The position numbers and the translations under genes are program-made. A stretch of 59,136 nucleotides of DNA from an uncultured Desulfofustis sp. (GTDB taxonomy: Bacteria; Desulfobacterota; Desulfobulbia; Desulfobulbales; Desulfocapsaceae). Below are positions 35,939 to 43,926 of this stretch, piece by piece; within the stretch, counting starts at the first letter, position 1; every line of letters starts with the position of its first letter. The notes beneath the pieces are model-generated. The model was not told the DNA's origin and ran no database searches. It saw nothing but the letters and a program-made list of their open reading frames with translations. The stretch lies in assembly GCA_905479735.1 (NCBI GenBank), contig CAJQNS010000069.1, positions 1-59,136 on the forward strand, in the 5' to 3' direction.

Positions 35939-37279
35939 TTAGGGCATTATAATAGGACAGTCACATTCGGGATCGCTGATGTTGAGCAGCAGAAACTTGA
36001 CGTCGTAGTCGTTTTCGATCAATTCTCGATAGGCGAGATCAGCTCTGGCACCCGTTGAACAATGGATAAATACTCGCTTGTCCTTGGGAATCTCGTTCAT
36101 CCGCTTGGGAATCTCATCGAGTGGGATATTGACCGTATTGGTGAATATTCCGAGTTCCTTGATTTCTTCAGGGGTACGGGCATCAATCACGAAGGTATCG
36201 GGAAGATCACCTTTGACTGCTTTTCTGAATTCTTCGACCGAGACTTCACCTTTACCAAGTATGCGGACCCATTTGATTTCGTTGGAAAAGATCGGGCCCG
36301 TCTCAACTTTTCCTCCGGAAGCGACCCATCCCTGATAATTGCCATTCACCAAAGACACTGTTTTGAAGCCTTCGGCCTTCAAGTCTTCATAAGCATCGGT
36401 GACTTCAGTCATGTTATCGCTGTAAAGAGTCACAGGGGCATTGCGCGGGATATCATCCATCCTCTCTTCTAATTGCTCGTAGTGAATCTGTACCGAACGT
36501 GGAATTCGTCCGTTCACCGGCGCCTCACCTTTGCGCAGATCGATAAGAACGATATTGCCTTTATCAACGAATGTATTTGAGGCATACACAGGATAACCTT
36601 CCTCGCTCCAGGCGGGTTCGCCTGCGAGAAATGCTCTTACATTGGTGTAGCCGAGTTTTTTCGCCAGACCGGCGTTTGAAGTCGACATGCCTCAGGTATA
36701 GCCGCCGCAGTAGAATACCAGAAGTTTGTCTTTGTCCTCGGGCAGGACCTCTGCTTTTTTCTCTTTCAGCAGTGGCACTGGAATCGAAACGGCCGTGGGG
36801 AGATGACCCTGGTTATAGCGCATCCCCGGTCGGGCGTCTGCCAGAGTCATGGGAACCTGGTCTTCAAGAAGCTGGTAGAGTTCGTCAACTTTTATTTCAG
36901 TAACTCCTTCTGGCAATTTGGCTAGTTTGGGTTTGATCACAGTGGCAAATTTATCATCACCGCGTTGTTCCCAATTGATAATGGCAGCTTCGCCTTTCTT
37001 GGCGAAATCCAAACCCTCTGTGTTGTCATCAAAGCGCAGCATCATGGTCTTGGCAGCATCTCCAGCGCCAACCGTAATGGATATGGTTTTAGCTTTGTTC
37101 GATCTTCCTACGATGGGGCCTTTAAGAACGTTGGCGTCCTTTTTCTCGGCAACTGCTGCAGGTTTGGGTTCCTGGGTTGCAGAGGTGGTACCTGATTGTT
37201 GAGCGCACCCTGACATAATCAGCGCCAGCATCAACACCATGGGGATGAATTTTGCTATGGTCTTAAACTTCATCGTCAT
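35939..37279 (-). CDS. Selenocysteine-containing lipoprotein with three rhodanese domains
   Basis: 446 residues when the TGA at 36692-36694 is read as selenocysteine (U196). Upstream and downstream frames are identical and the join FYCGGYT-U-GMSTSNAGLAKKLGY is a normal rhodanese active-site loop and helix. Signal peptide with lipobox IMSGC (C25). An N-terminal beta domain (about 55-118) precedes rhodanese 1 (about 128-228; active Cys C191, with U196 five residues on), rhodanese 2 (about 235-325; LYSDN has no Cys, so inactive) and rhodanese 3 (about 340-435; HCSTGARAD, C407). It ends DPECDCPIIMP with two more cysteines. A selenosulfide C191-U196 is plausible. Own promoter-like sequence and terminator. 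Neighbours: a Sec cytochrome upstream, ettA downstream. From memory the Geobacter ExtH lipoprotein is a rhodanese near a multiheme cytochrome; homology is untested. Reading as a pseudogene is the alternative. Confidence 0.88.
36662..36674 (-). other. Candidate bacterial SECIS element (rhodanese gene)
   Basis: CGCC-GGTCT-GGCG: a four-base-pair G-C stem with the loop GGUCU, 17 bases after the TGA (loop at +22 to +26). The loop matches the AGGUCU apical loop of Escherichia coli fdhF SECIS, which SelB reads. It lies within coding sequence, as expected for bacteria. Confidence 0.7.
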
Positions 37280-37329
37280 GTCTCCTTTTTGAATGGTTAG
37301 TGGTTATGGAGATTGGTTATCGATTAGGG

Positions 37330-37348
37330 AGTACTTAGATAAAGTACT
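37330..37348. promoter_or_regulatory. Perfect dyad in the leader of the rhodanese selenoprotein gene
   Basis: AGTACTT-AGATA-AAGTACT is a perfect seven-base inverted repeat with a five-base spacer, 51 bases upstream of the ATG and downstream of the promoter-like element. It could be an operator or a leader hairpin. No regulator can be named. Confidence 0.5.
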
Positions 37349-37387
37349 ACAAACGATTAATGAGTAAACTAAATAATTAAACAACTA

Positions 37388-37417
37388 AATATATACCACA
37401 TTATTTTATTCTTGCAA
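37388..37417 (-). promoter_or_regulatory. Promoter-like sequence ahead of the rhodanese selenoprotein gene
   Basis: On the minus strand TTGCAA is followed after 16 to 18 bases by TATATATT (best -10 hexamer TATATT or TATATA). It lies downstream of the cytochrome terminator and upstream of the dyad and the ribosome binding site AAGGAGA. Confidence 0.5.
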
Positions 37418-37454
37418 CTCATATTCACATTTATGTTTTAGTGAACTCAGCTAA

Positions 37455-37490
37455 AACAAAAAGCCCGCAAACAAAGTGAATGCGGGCTTT
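37455..37490 (-). terminator. Terminator of the Sec cytochrome gene
   Basis: On the minus strand AAAGCCCGCA, an 11-base loop, TGCGGGCTTT and TTGTTTT. A ten-base-pair perfect stem, 34 bases after the stop at 37525. Confidence 0.88.
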
Positions 37491-37524
37491 GGGGTGCTAA
37501 ATCAAAGGGTTTAAAACTAGACTG

Positions 37525-38868
37525 TCACCTCCAAACCCACTCAGCTTTCAGGTCCAGAGTCTTTTCTTCCTCATAGAAGGCGACTTCATTGCCGTCGAAC
37601 TCGCCGAACGGTACATACCAAAGGGTAACCGTAACGATCAGTTCGTCTTTGAGAAGTTCCCGCCTGGACGTTCCATCCTTTTCCTGATCTTCAAAAGGAT
37701 AGGAAATTTCAAAGGTTTCATGCTTGGTTTGTCCAGGGGCCAGACTTGTTTCTCTCAAAAGTCCACTCTTTTCATAAGGACCACGGCCCATTTCGCTGCC
37801 TCTGCCGAACCTGCCGGGGAAAGGCATGTAAATTCTCTGCTCATTGTAAACTACAGTGTCATCGTCAGTTTTTGCGGTCACATCCAGGACCAGCCGGTTA
37901 GGAGTCGGTCAGCCGTCTGGAATCACATGACCCGCTTTGTTGTACATGGAAACGTCTATGATACCGATGGGTACCACACCCTCGGCCTTGTTCTTGCGCC
38001 AGAAAATTGAGCGGCCCTCGACTTTTACATCGAGCGCCATATCAATCATCGCCTCGTCCTTGTAGGATTGCATGTCATGACCGAGCTCGGATTTCTCCAT
38101 ATGACATTCCTGGCAGGATTCACTTCCTCCATGGGCAACATAGGAGAAGAGATAGCTGCCGTAAAGAGTTGCACATTGAGAAGGGTGGTCAAGTTCCAGG
38201 TTGGGACCGAGTCCGTGGCATTGTCCGCAAAAGATTGATTCGCTCAAGGCTGGGGCTTCTGCCATGTTAACGAACTCCTCATCTTCATGTTCCCCTTCCT
38301 GGGCACCGTATACCGTATCAGGCTGAGCATAGCCGTCCGCCCACTTGTGAATGAGCGCAACTTTGTTGTGGCAGACCATACAGCCGATGTTTAGGCTCTC
38401 AATGGTCTCTTCGAGTTCATCAGCTTTATCGTCGTCGCCATCTTTGTAGGCTTGCTGCCATCCACGAATAGTGGCTACAATTTCACGGGCAACGTCGTCG
38501 GTGGCTTCATCGAGTTGAGGGAGATGACATTTGGTACAGATGGCCAGATGCTCAACGGTGATGTCATCATCAGACTTAACCCCCGAGTAGGGAAACAACT
38601 TAAGTCCCTTTTCGATGGCGGTGATGATGGTCGGTGCAGTACGCGGACTACCGAGAATAGACCGGGCGTGTAAAGAATTCTCCCATTCGTCGTAGATTTC
38701 CTCATGACAGTCCGCACACCTGCTTGAATCATAGCGCTCTGCAAGTTCGCTGATGGTCGTTGCTTTGGGTGGTGGTTCAGGTTTAGGCCCCCCTGCAGCT
38801 GAGGCGTTGAACGCCAGCAGTGCGCAACCGGCAAAACCGATCAGCCCAAAAATAAAAGCTTTTTTCAT
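37525..38868 (-). CDS. Pentaheme c-type cytochrome with in-frame TGA (selenocysteine)
   Basis: 447 residues with the TGA at 37909-37911 read as U320. Signal peptide about 1-24 (ends NASA). Five CxxCH heme sites: CADCH (51), CTKCH (111), CMVCH (163), CGQCH (214), CQECH (252). After the hemes comes GHVIPDG-U-PTPNRLVLDV, where exported multiheme cytochromes of the c554-related group normally read H-x-(I/L)-P-x-G-C-P-T; the TGA stands at that Cys. The C-terminal part is beta-rich and without hemes (about 275-447). Both halves lie in the same frame, and a hairpin with GGUC in the loop follows the TGA. AAGGAGGAACC precedes the ATG. It likely handles electrons in the periplasm or at the outer membrane. 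Neighbours are an aminopeptidase upstream and the Sec rhodanese downstream. The Geobacter ExtKL cytochrome comes to mind as an analogue (memory, unverified). Confidence 0.88.
37884..37897 (-). other. Candidate bacterial SECIS element (cytochrome gene)
   Basis: CCGG-CTGGTC-CTGG: four pairs including one G-U, with a six-base loop containing GGUC. It starts at +12 from the TGA and the GGU is at +18. This is the weakest of the three stems but the position and loop agree with the others. Confidence 0.55.
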
Positions 38869-39107
38869 GGTTCCTCCTTGGTTGAGAATTAATGGGATAA
38901 ATATGGCTGAACAATTGTAGCAGCAGAGAGGCTAGAAAGCATCCCCGGCCGCTTTGATAGGCAGACAAACTCAATCAGGCGTGTAACCACTGGATCAGAT
39001 AACAAAACATCTCCGTGTACTCGATACACATCAATTGCTGCAGTTTAAAACTTTGCCTACCGCAATAGCAGCTGAAAGTCAATTACTACAATGTGTTATT
39101 TACCTGA

Positions 39108-40415
39108 TTAACTATCAGATATTACAGGCAAAGAGTCTCTATTAAAAAAATGAAGCACGGCGAGATAAAGTAGCTCGGGATCCATGGCGCCGGTTACTTC
39201 ACGGATAGAGTGCATGGCCCAGGTCGGGACTCCGACGTCGACACCTTCAATCCCCAACTCAGCGCTGGTCAGTGGGCCAATGGTTGAGCCGCACAACATA
39301 TCGCTTCTCATGACAAAATCCTGGGTTTGAACGCCTATCTCGGAACAGAGTAGCCTGAAAACGGAACCACTTCTCGAGTTGGAGCAGTAACGCTGGGAAC
39401 TATTGATTTTAATGACCGGCCCATGGTTAAGGATGACTTGATGATCACCATCACTTTTGTCAGCAAAATTGGGATGACTGGCATGGGCGTTGTCCAGAGA
39501 AATCAAGAACGAACGATTCATACAGATCGCTTGATCCTCGAAACTGCTGCAGATTCTTGACAGAACCGAGGAAGAGAAATTACTCAGGGCGCCACTGTTG
39601 CTGGTGGATCCAATCTCTTCGTGATTGGTGAAAACGAGCATGCAATTGGCTGAACCTTGCTGTTGTAGCAATGCCTGCAGGCCAATGAAGCAACTCAGCA
39701 GGTTATCAAGCCGCGGACCGCAAATGAATTGGTTATCCAGACCAAAAAAACGAGGGGGAGAACAATCGTAACAGAATAGATCGTATCCTAATATCGAGCG
39801 CCAGGCAAGATCAGGATAAAGATTGTTGAGACGCTCGGCTAGCAGGGAATGCCAGTCTTCTTCGGATGAAATATTCTGGGCCAACACTGGACTGATATCA
39901 GTTTGGGCGTTTATCTCCCGGCCCTCATTGGCCTTCCTGTCAAGATGTATGGCCAGGCTTGGGATATAGAGAACCGGTTTTTCAAAATCGATTAGCACAG
40001 AACAGGCTGTGCCATTTTCAGATTGAACGGTAATCCTTCCGGCCAGGGAAAGTTCCCGGTCAAACCAAGTGTTTAGAAGAGCCCCGCCATATTTTTCCAC
40101 GCCAAACTGAAAATAGGGTGATGCCATCGCCCGGGGATGGGGTTTGAGTTGAAGACTTGGGCTGTCGGTATGCCCACCTAGTATCCTGAACCCTTCCCGG
40201 CTGAAATCAAGATTTTCCAGGGTAAATGCAATCAGCGAGCCGTTTCGAATTACCGCGTAGCGTCCCCCTCTCTCTATCTGCCATTTCCTGCCTTCGTCGA
40301 GAATGGTGAAGCCTGATTTTTTGAGAATTCGTACTATATTTGCAACAGCGTGAAATGGGGTGGGGCTGTCATTAATGAAACTGAAAAGCGTGTCAGTAAG
40401 CGGCTGGTCACTCAT
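39108..40415 (-). CDS. apeB: M18 family aspartyl aminopeptidase
   Basis: 435 residues. M18 metal-binding motifs are all present: GGHTDSPSLQLKP (about 79-91), RLDNLLSC (Asp ligand), FTNHEEIGS with the catalytic and bridging Glu, SLDNAHASHPN, and RSDMLCGSTIGP plus VPTWAMHSIRE. The enzyme removes N-terminal Asp/Glu in dodecameric, dizinc form and is cytoplasmic; no signal peptide is seen. It lies between the hypothetical membrane protein and the Sec cytochrome, same strand, with 239 bases to the latter. Confidence 0.95.
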   Translation of the reverse strand: MSDQPLTDTLFSFINDSPTPFHAVANIVRILKKSGFTILDEGRKWQIERGGRYAVIRNGSLIAFTLENLDFSREGFRILGGHTDSPSLQLKPHPRAMASPYFQFGVEKYGGALLNTWFDRELSLAGRITVQSENGTACSVLIDFEKPVLYIPSLAIHLDRKANEGREINAQTDISPVLAQNISSEEDWHSLLAERLNNLYPDLAWRSILGYDLFCYDCSPPRFFGLDNQFICGPRLDNLLSCFIGLQALLQQQGSANCMLVFTNHEEIGSTSNSGALSNFSSSVLSRICSSFEDQAICMNRSFLISLDNAHASHPNFADKSDGDHQVILNHGPVIKINSSQRYCSNSRSGSVFRLLCSEIGVQTQDFVMRSDMLCGSTIGPLTSAELGIEGVDVGVPTWAMHSIREVTGAMDPELLYLAVLHFFNRDSLPVISDS

Positions 40416-40520
40416 TTCGGTCTGAATGGTTGCGGTTGATGAATCGTTTCATCTGGACTGTGAATGCATTTTGATATCTTCAGGCACCTTCAAACAATAC
40501 AGCCGAAATCCTAGCGGCTA

Positions 40521-41483
40521 TTATTGATATTTCACCTTCAAATCATAGAGCGTATCCAGATAGTAATCGCGCATCTGCAATTTTATCCTGCTTGACTCGA
40601 TTTCGATAATCAAACTATCAATGGAATCTTTAATATCGATCCCATATTTGTTTCTGCCTTCTAGGTTGGCCTGCTCAATGATAAGAATAGCATAAAAATT
40701 AACCACCATCCGAGACATGGAATCCCTGCGGAATAAATAGAGCCTGCCTCCCATGGTGTTGAGGAAAAAGCCGGCATACGCATAGAGAGGATCCTGACCT
40801 ATGGTGAGATTGAATCGTTTCTTTAAACAATCCGGCTCATCTGTAAGTTCGTAAAAGTCGGCAAGTGTCTGCTCGAAAGTGGCCTGCTCACGGTCGAGGA
40901 TACCCTTGAGGACGAGGATATTTTTCTTACCGATGATACGAAAAAAATGGGCAGTATTCTGGAGAATGGTAAATAAGTCGTCAGTCTCGCCGCTGACTAT
41001 TGGAGGATTATCGACCAGTTTCTGGATGAGTTCAGGAAAATATACACCACTTGGAAAGTCGAGTTGGAACTCTTTAATGTAGTCCCTGGTATCGAGGGTT
41101 TGAAAGAAAGATTCGATGTTGTCCGCCCAACCACTGCATTCTCCATCTCCTGCCCTTTTAACGCTGACTTGATCTGACCCTGGAACTAGGGACGGATCTC
41201 CTTCTCCAGACTGAGTGAGTGCATCGCTGTCAGTCCTTCCAGGACTGTCGCCATCTAGTGATCCTCCAGTTTCAGACGTTTTGCTGGAAACATTACTCTC
41301 AGCGGTGGGCTGAGAGCTGGAAGAGCCTATGGAACTGCGCAGCCCGTTAATTGAATCTGGACTCAGAAAAAATACCAGGAGTAGGATCAGGATGACCAGC
41401 ACTAGCAGGGCTATAACAATGTAGGGAACGACTGATCCGGAACCGCCTGGTTCGTCGAGTTGCTCCAATCCGTGATTTTCCAT
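40521..41483 (-). CDS. Hypothetical single-pass membrane protein
   Basis: 320 residues. A transmembrane helix at about 19-43 (VPYIVIALLVLVILILLLVFFL) follows a short acidic N-terminus. Residues 45-105 are Ser/Gly/Asp-rich and probably disordered. The remainder (about 113-320) is helical and should be periplasmic, with motifs SGWADNIESFFQTLDTRDYI, FRIIGKKNILVLKGILDRE and YAGFFLNTMGGRLYLFRR. I do not recognise a family. It stands upstream of apeB on the same strand. Confidence 0.7.
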   Translation of the reverse strand: MENHGLEQLDEPGGSGSVVPYIVIALLVLVILILLLVFFLSPDSINGLRSSIGSSSSQPTAESNVSSKTSETGGSLDGDSPGRTDSDALTQSGEGDPSLVPGSDQVSVKRAGDGECSGWADNIESFFQTLDTRDYIKEFQLDFPSGVYFPELIQKLVDNPPIVSGETDDLFTILQNTAHFFRIIGKKNILVLKGILDREQATFEQTLADFYELTDEPDCLKKRFNLTIGQDPLYAYAGFFLNTMGGRLYLFRRDSMSRMVVNFYAILIIEQANLEGRNKYGIDIKDSIDSLIIEIESSRIKLQMRDYYLDTLYDLKVKYQ

Positions 41484-41649
41484 GGGTTGTATGCCGGTAA
41501 ATTATTGAAATAGTAGTATTCTGCTCCACGTCAATATAACGGGTCGCCGATCAGAAGTCACGAGGGAAATGTGCTCTGATCAGCCTCGTAAAAGACATAG
41601 ATATTCAACTGTTTAGAGGAAAACAAGACAACTGGTCCCGGTTTGTCAA

Positions 41650-41667
41650 TGAATGACTATTCATCGT
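41650..41667. promoter_or_regulatory. Degraded FadR-type site ahead of ppaC
   Basis: TGAATGACTATTCATCGT shares its first 15 bases with the perfect operator at 31505-31522; the right half-site has decayed to TCATCGT. It ends 10 bases before the -35 of the ppaC promoter. The position would allow regulation by the FadR-like protein. Confidence 0.5.
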
Positions 41668-41677
41668 CCTTTTATAC

Positions 41678-41706
41678 TTGACGGGCAGGAGCGAAAACAC
41701 TATTTT
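41678..41706 (+). promoter_or_regulatory. Probable sigma-70 promoter of ppaC
   Basis: TTGACG, a 17-base spacer, then TATTTT. It lies about 87 bases before the ATG at 41793; the ribosome binding site is GGAGG. The remaining sequence of this 309-base gap (41484-41792) shows nothing else I can name. Confidence 0.6.
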
Positions 41707-41792
41707 AAGCGACTGCTTTGTTGAAGGTGAAGGTCATTTCATGACTTACCTTGAAGCCTTTAACCCCCTAAAAAATTATCGGAGGATGTAAA

Positions 41793-42722
41793 ATGACTGT
41801 ATGCGTAGTTGGCCACTCAAACCCAGATACCGATTCCGTAACTGCTGCTATTGCTTATGCGGCTCTGTTGAATGCCCAGGGAACTGAAGCAAAAGCTTGT
41901 ATGCAGAGTGAAGCTGATGTGCTCAATCCTGAATCCAAACTTGTTCTTGACCGCTTTGGTCTTGCCGCTCCGGAAGCCCTATCTGACGCCGCTGGAAAAC
42001 AGGTCGCTCTCGTTGATTTCAGTGATATTGGGCAGGGACCAGCTAACCTCGTAGACGCCGAGGTTGTGGCTATTGTAGATCATCATAAAATTGGTGATGT
42101 GACCACCAACAACCCGATTCTGTTCCGGGCTGAACCCGTTGGTTGCACCGGGACCGTTCTTAACAAGATGTTTAAGGAAGCCGGCGTGGCAATTCCTAAA
42201 GATGTAGCAGGAGGCATGCTCTGCGCCATTTTGAGTGATACCGTTAATTTCAAGTCACCCACCTGCACGGACGATGACAAAGCTGCCGTTGCAGAGCTTA
42301 AGGGAGTAGCCGGTATCGACGACACCGATGCTCTGTTCATGGATATGCTCAAGGCAAAATCCGCAGTCGATGGTGTTCCTGCTAAAGACCTGCTTTTCCG
42401 GGATTACAAAGATTTCGATATGAAAGGCAACAAAGTCGGCGTTGGTCAGCTCGAGTTGGCTACTCTTGATCAGGTTGCTAACTTACGTGAAGAGCTGATG
42501 AAGGCTATGGCAGAAGTCAAAGCCGATGGCCGCCATACGGTTCTGCTGATGCTCACCGATGTTGTCAAAGAAGGAACCGATCTGGTTGTACTTTCTGACG
42601 ATCCGGCCATGATCGAGAAAGCCTTCAGCGGCAAACTGGAGAATGCCTCAATGTGGATTGATGGCATGATGAGCCGTAAGAAGCAGACTGTTCCGAATCT
42701 GCAGGAAGCTTTCGGCTGCTAA
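41793..42722 (+). CDS. ppaC: Manganese-dependent inorganic pyrophosphatase (family II)
   Basis: 309 residues, the usual length without CBS domains. DHH domain motifs GHSNPDTDSV, DHHKIGD and LSDTVNFKSPT carry the Mn ligands; the DHHA2 domain has VGQLE and the closing SRKKQTVPNLQEAF with the substrate-binding Arg-Lys-Lys. It drives biosynthesis by hydrolysing PPi, which in sulfate reducers is released in quantity by ATP sulfurylase. The strong promoter, ribosome binding site and terminator suggest high expression. Confidence 0.97.
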   Translation: MTVCVVGHSNPDTDSVTAAIAYAALLNAQGTEAKACMQSEADVLNPESKLVLDRFGLAAPEALSDAAGKQVALVDFSDIGQGPANLVDAEVVAIVDHHKIGDVTTNNPILFRAEPVGCTGTVLNKMFKEAGVAIPKDVAGGMLCAILSDTVNFKSPTCTDDDKAAVAELKGVAGIDDTDALFMDMLKAKSAVDGVPAKDLLFRDYKDFDMKGNKVGVGQLELATLDQVANLREELMKAMAEVKADGRHTVLLMLTDVVKEGTDLVVLSDDPAMIEKAFSGKLENASMWIDGMMSRKKQTVPNLQEAFGC

Positions 42723-42751
42723 GCAGCAGTTTTTAAGATCATTAGCAGTTC

Positions 42752-42782
42752 AAACCCGGCTCCTATGGAGCCGGGTTTTTTT
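42752..42782 (+). terminator. Terminator of ppaC
   Basis: AAACCCGGCTCC, a three-base loop, GGAGCCGGGTTT and further T. Ten or more pairs, G-C rich; it lies between the convergent stops of ppaC and the Sec metallophosphatase-like gene. Confidence 0.92.
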
Positions 42783-42789
42783 GTGCGCT

Positions 42790-43926
42790 TTATTTTTTGT
42801 TAGCAATTGCCATCTGTTTTTTGGTGTCCCTGATTATATTGTCGATCTGCGGGTCGACCCTGCCTGTATTTTTGAGGGGAAGAAAGTGATGTTTGTAGGT
42901 ACTGACATCGCTGCTGCCGGTCTCTGTTTTCTGCGCCTCTTCGAGCCGCATGATCTGCTCTGATAGTTCAGCACGGCTGTCTTTAAGCGGGGTAATTTTA
43001 TCTTTTTGGGAAATGGCGGCAGCCCCTTGAATGTTCTGCAATTGATGCAACTGCAGATTAACTGATTTAAGACGCTTTTTAAGGTCAGTGAGGCTGGATG
43101 TAGTGTTATTGCCCCAAGGCTTGCCGTTCCAGGTCACCGACAGGACTCCCTGATAGCGACCTCGATTGCCGGTTTGGGTCAGCAGAGATGTAGCGGATAA
43201 GAAGGGCGTAACATTGCCTTGTCCGTTGTCCGCGGCAATGGCAATATCAATTTGGGGAAAGTGGCCGACCAATTCGACAGTTGCGGGTAGTGGCATGGCC
43301 GCGAGCAGCAGAATTAGATCACAAGAGTCTTCAAGTTCGGGCAGCAGTTCGACCAGCACATCAGTCCCTTTCCTGATTACAAAATCTTTCGACACAACCG
43401 ATTCGGGATCGGAAATACCGACTATGGCGATGGAGAGATCACCGATTTGTGTGCGACGAAACGGTTCAAATACAGGTTTGCCCTCGGAATCAAATATGTT
43501 TGCAGATGTCAAGGGGACACCCAGTGTTACAGTTTCGAGAAGCAGACTGATTCCGCCGGAGAGATCGTTACCCCCGACTGCAACCGCATCAAACCCCAGC
43601 AGACTATAGATCTCGGCTATCGCTTTAGCCGTGATAACCTCCTTCGATTCCGAACTGAATTGACCCTTTCTCTTGAAAAGAAAATTGCCTGCATCGACGT
43701 TGATTAACCGGCCCTTGGTGTTATTCCCTATTTTGTTAAGGGTGTTGGCTTTTTCGGACAGACCGCCCAAACGTGAGGATCCTCAGCCGCACGACTCAAG
43801 TTCGCCGTTTACGTTGGCTGAGTAGAGGATCGAGAAATTGACTTCCGACGGCAAGGTGGAGGAGAATACACTTGTACCGACACATAAGTCGAGCATTAGA
43901 GTACATAGTAATAAAATTCTATACAT
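42790..43926 (-). CDS. Exported selenocysteine protein of the 5'-nucleotidase/metallophosphatase superfamily
   Basis: 378 residues when the TGA at 43783-43785 is read as U48; the ATG at 43924-43926 shares its A with the rarA stop (TAATG), so translation is coupled. Without recoding the gene would seem to start at TTG 43770 and lose its signal peptide. Signal segment about 1-22, then VNFSILYSANVNGELE-SCGU-GSSRLGGLSEKANTL. UshA-related proteins with NGE(L/I)EPCGC...GGLARR are known; here Sec takes the second Cys place. VDAGNFLF (about 75) and VGGNDLS (about 119) mark metallophosphatase strands, but DxH, GNH(E/D) and GHxH are not seen, so phosphatase activity is doubtful. The C-terminus (about 265-378) is helical, partly coiled coil. 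Confidence 0.87.
43753..43771 (-). other. Candidate bacterial SECIS element (metallophosphatase-like gene)
   Basis: TTTGGGC-GGTCT-GTCCGAA: seven pairs (two G-U) closing the loop GGUCU, identical to the loop after the rhodanese TGA. The loop is at +19 to +23 from the TGA. Best of the three stems. Confidence 0.72.

Noticed and set aside
36689-36700. The TGA breaks as frameshifts, pseudogenes or sequencing errors
   Set aside because: All three breaks are TGA, never TAA or TAG. Each keeps the same frame on both sides, lies at a position where relatives have Cys, and is followed by a GGUC-loop hairpin. Decay would not give this pattern three times.
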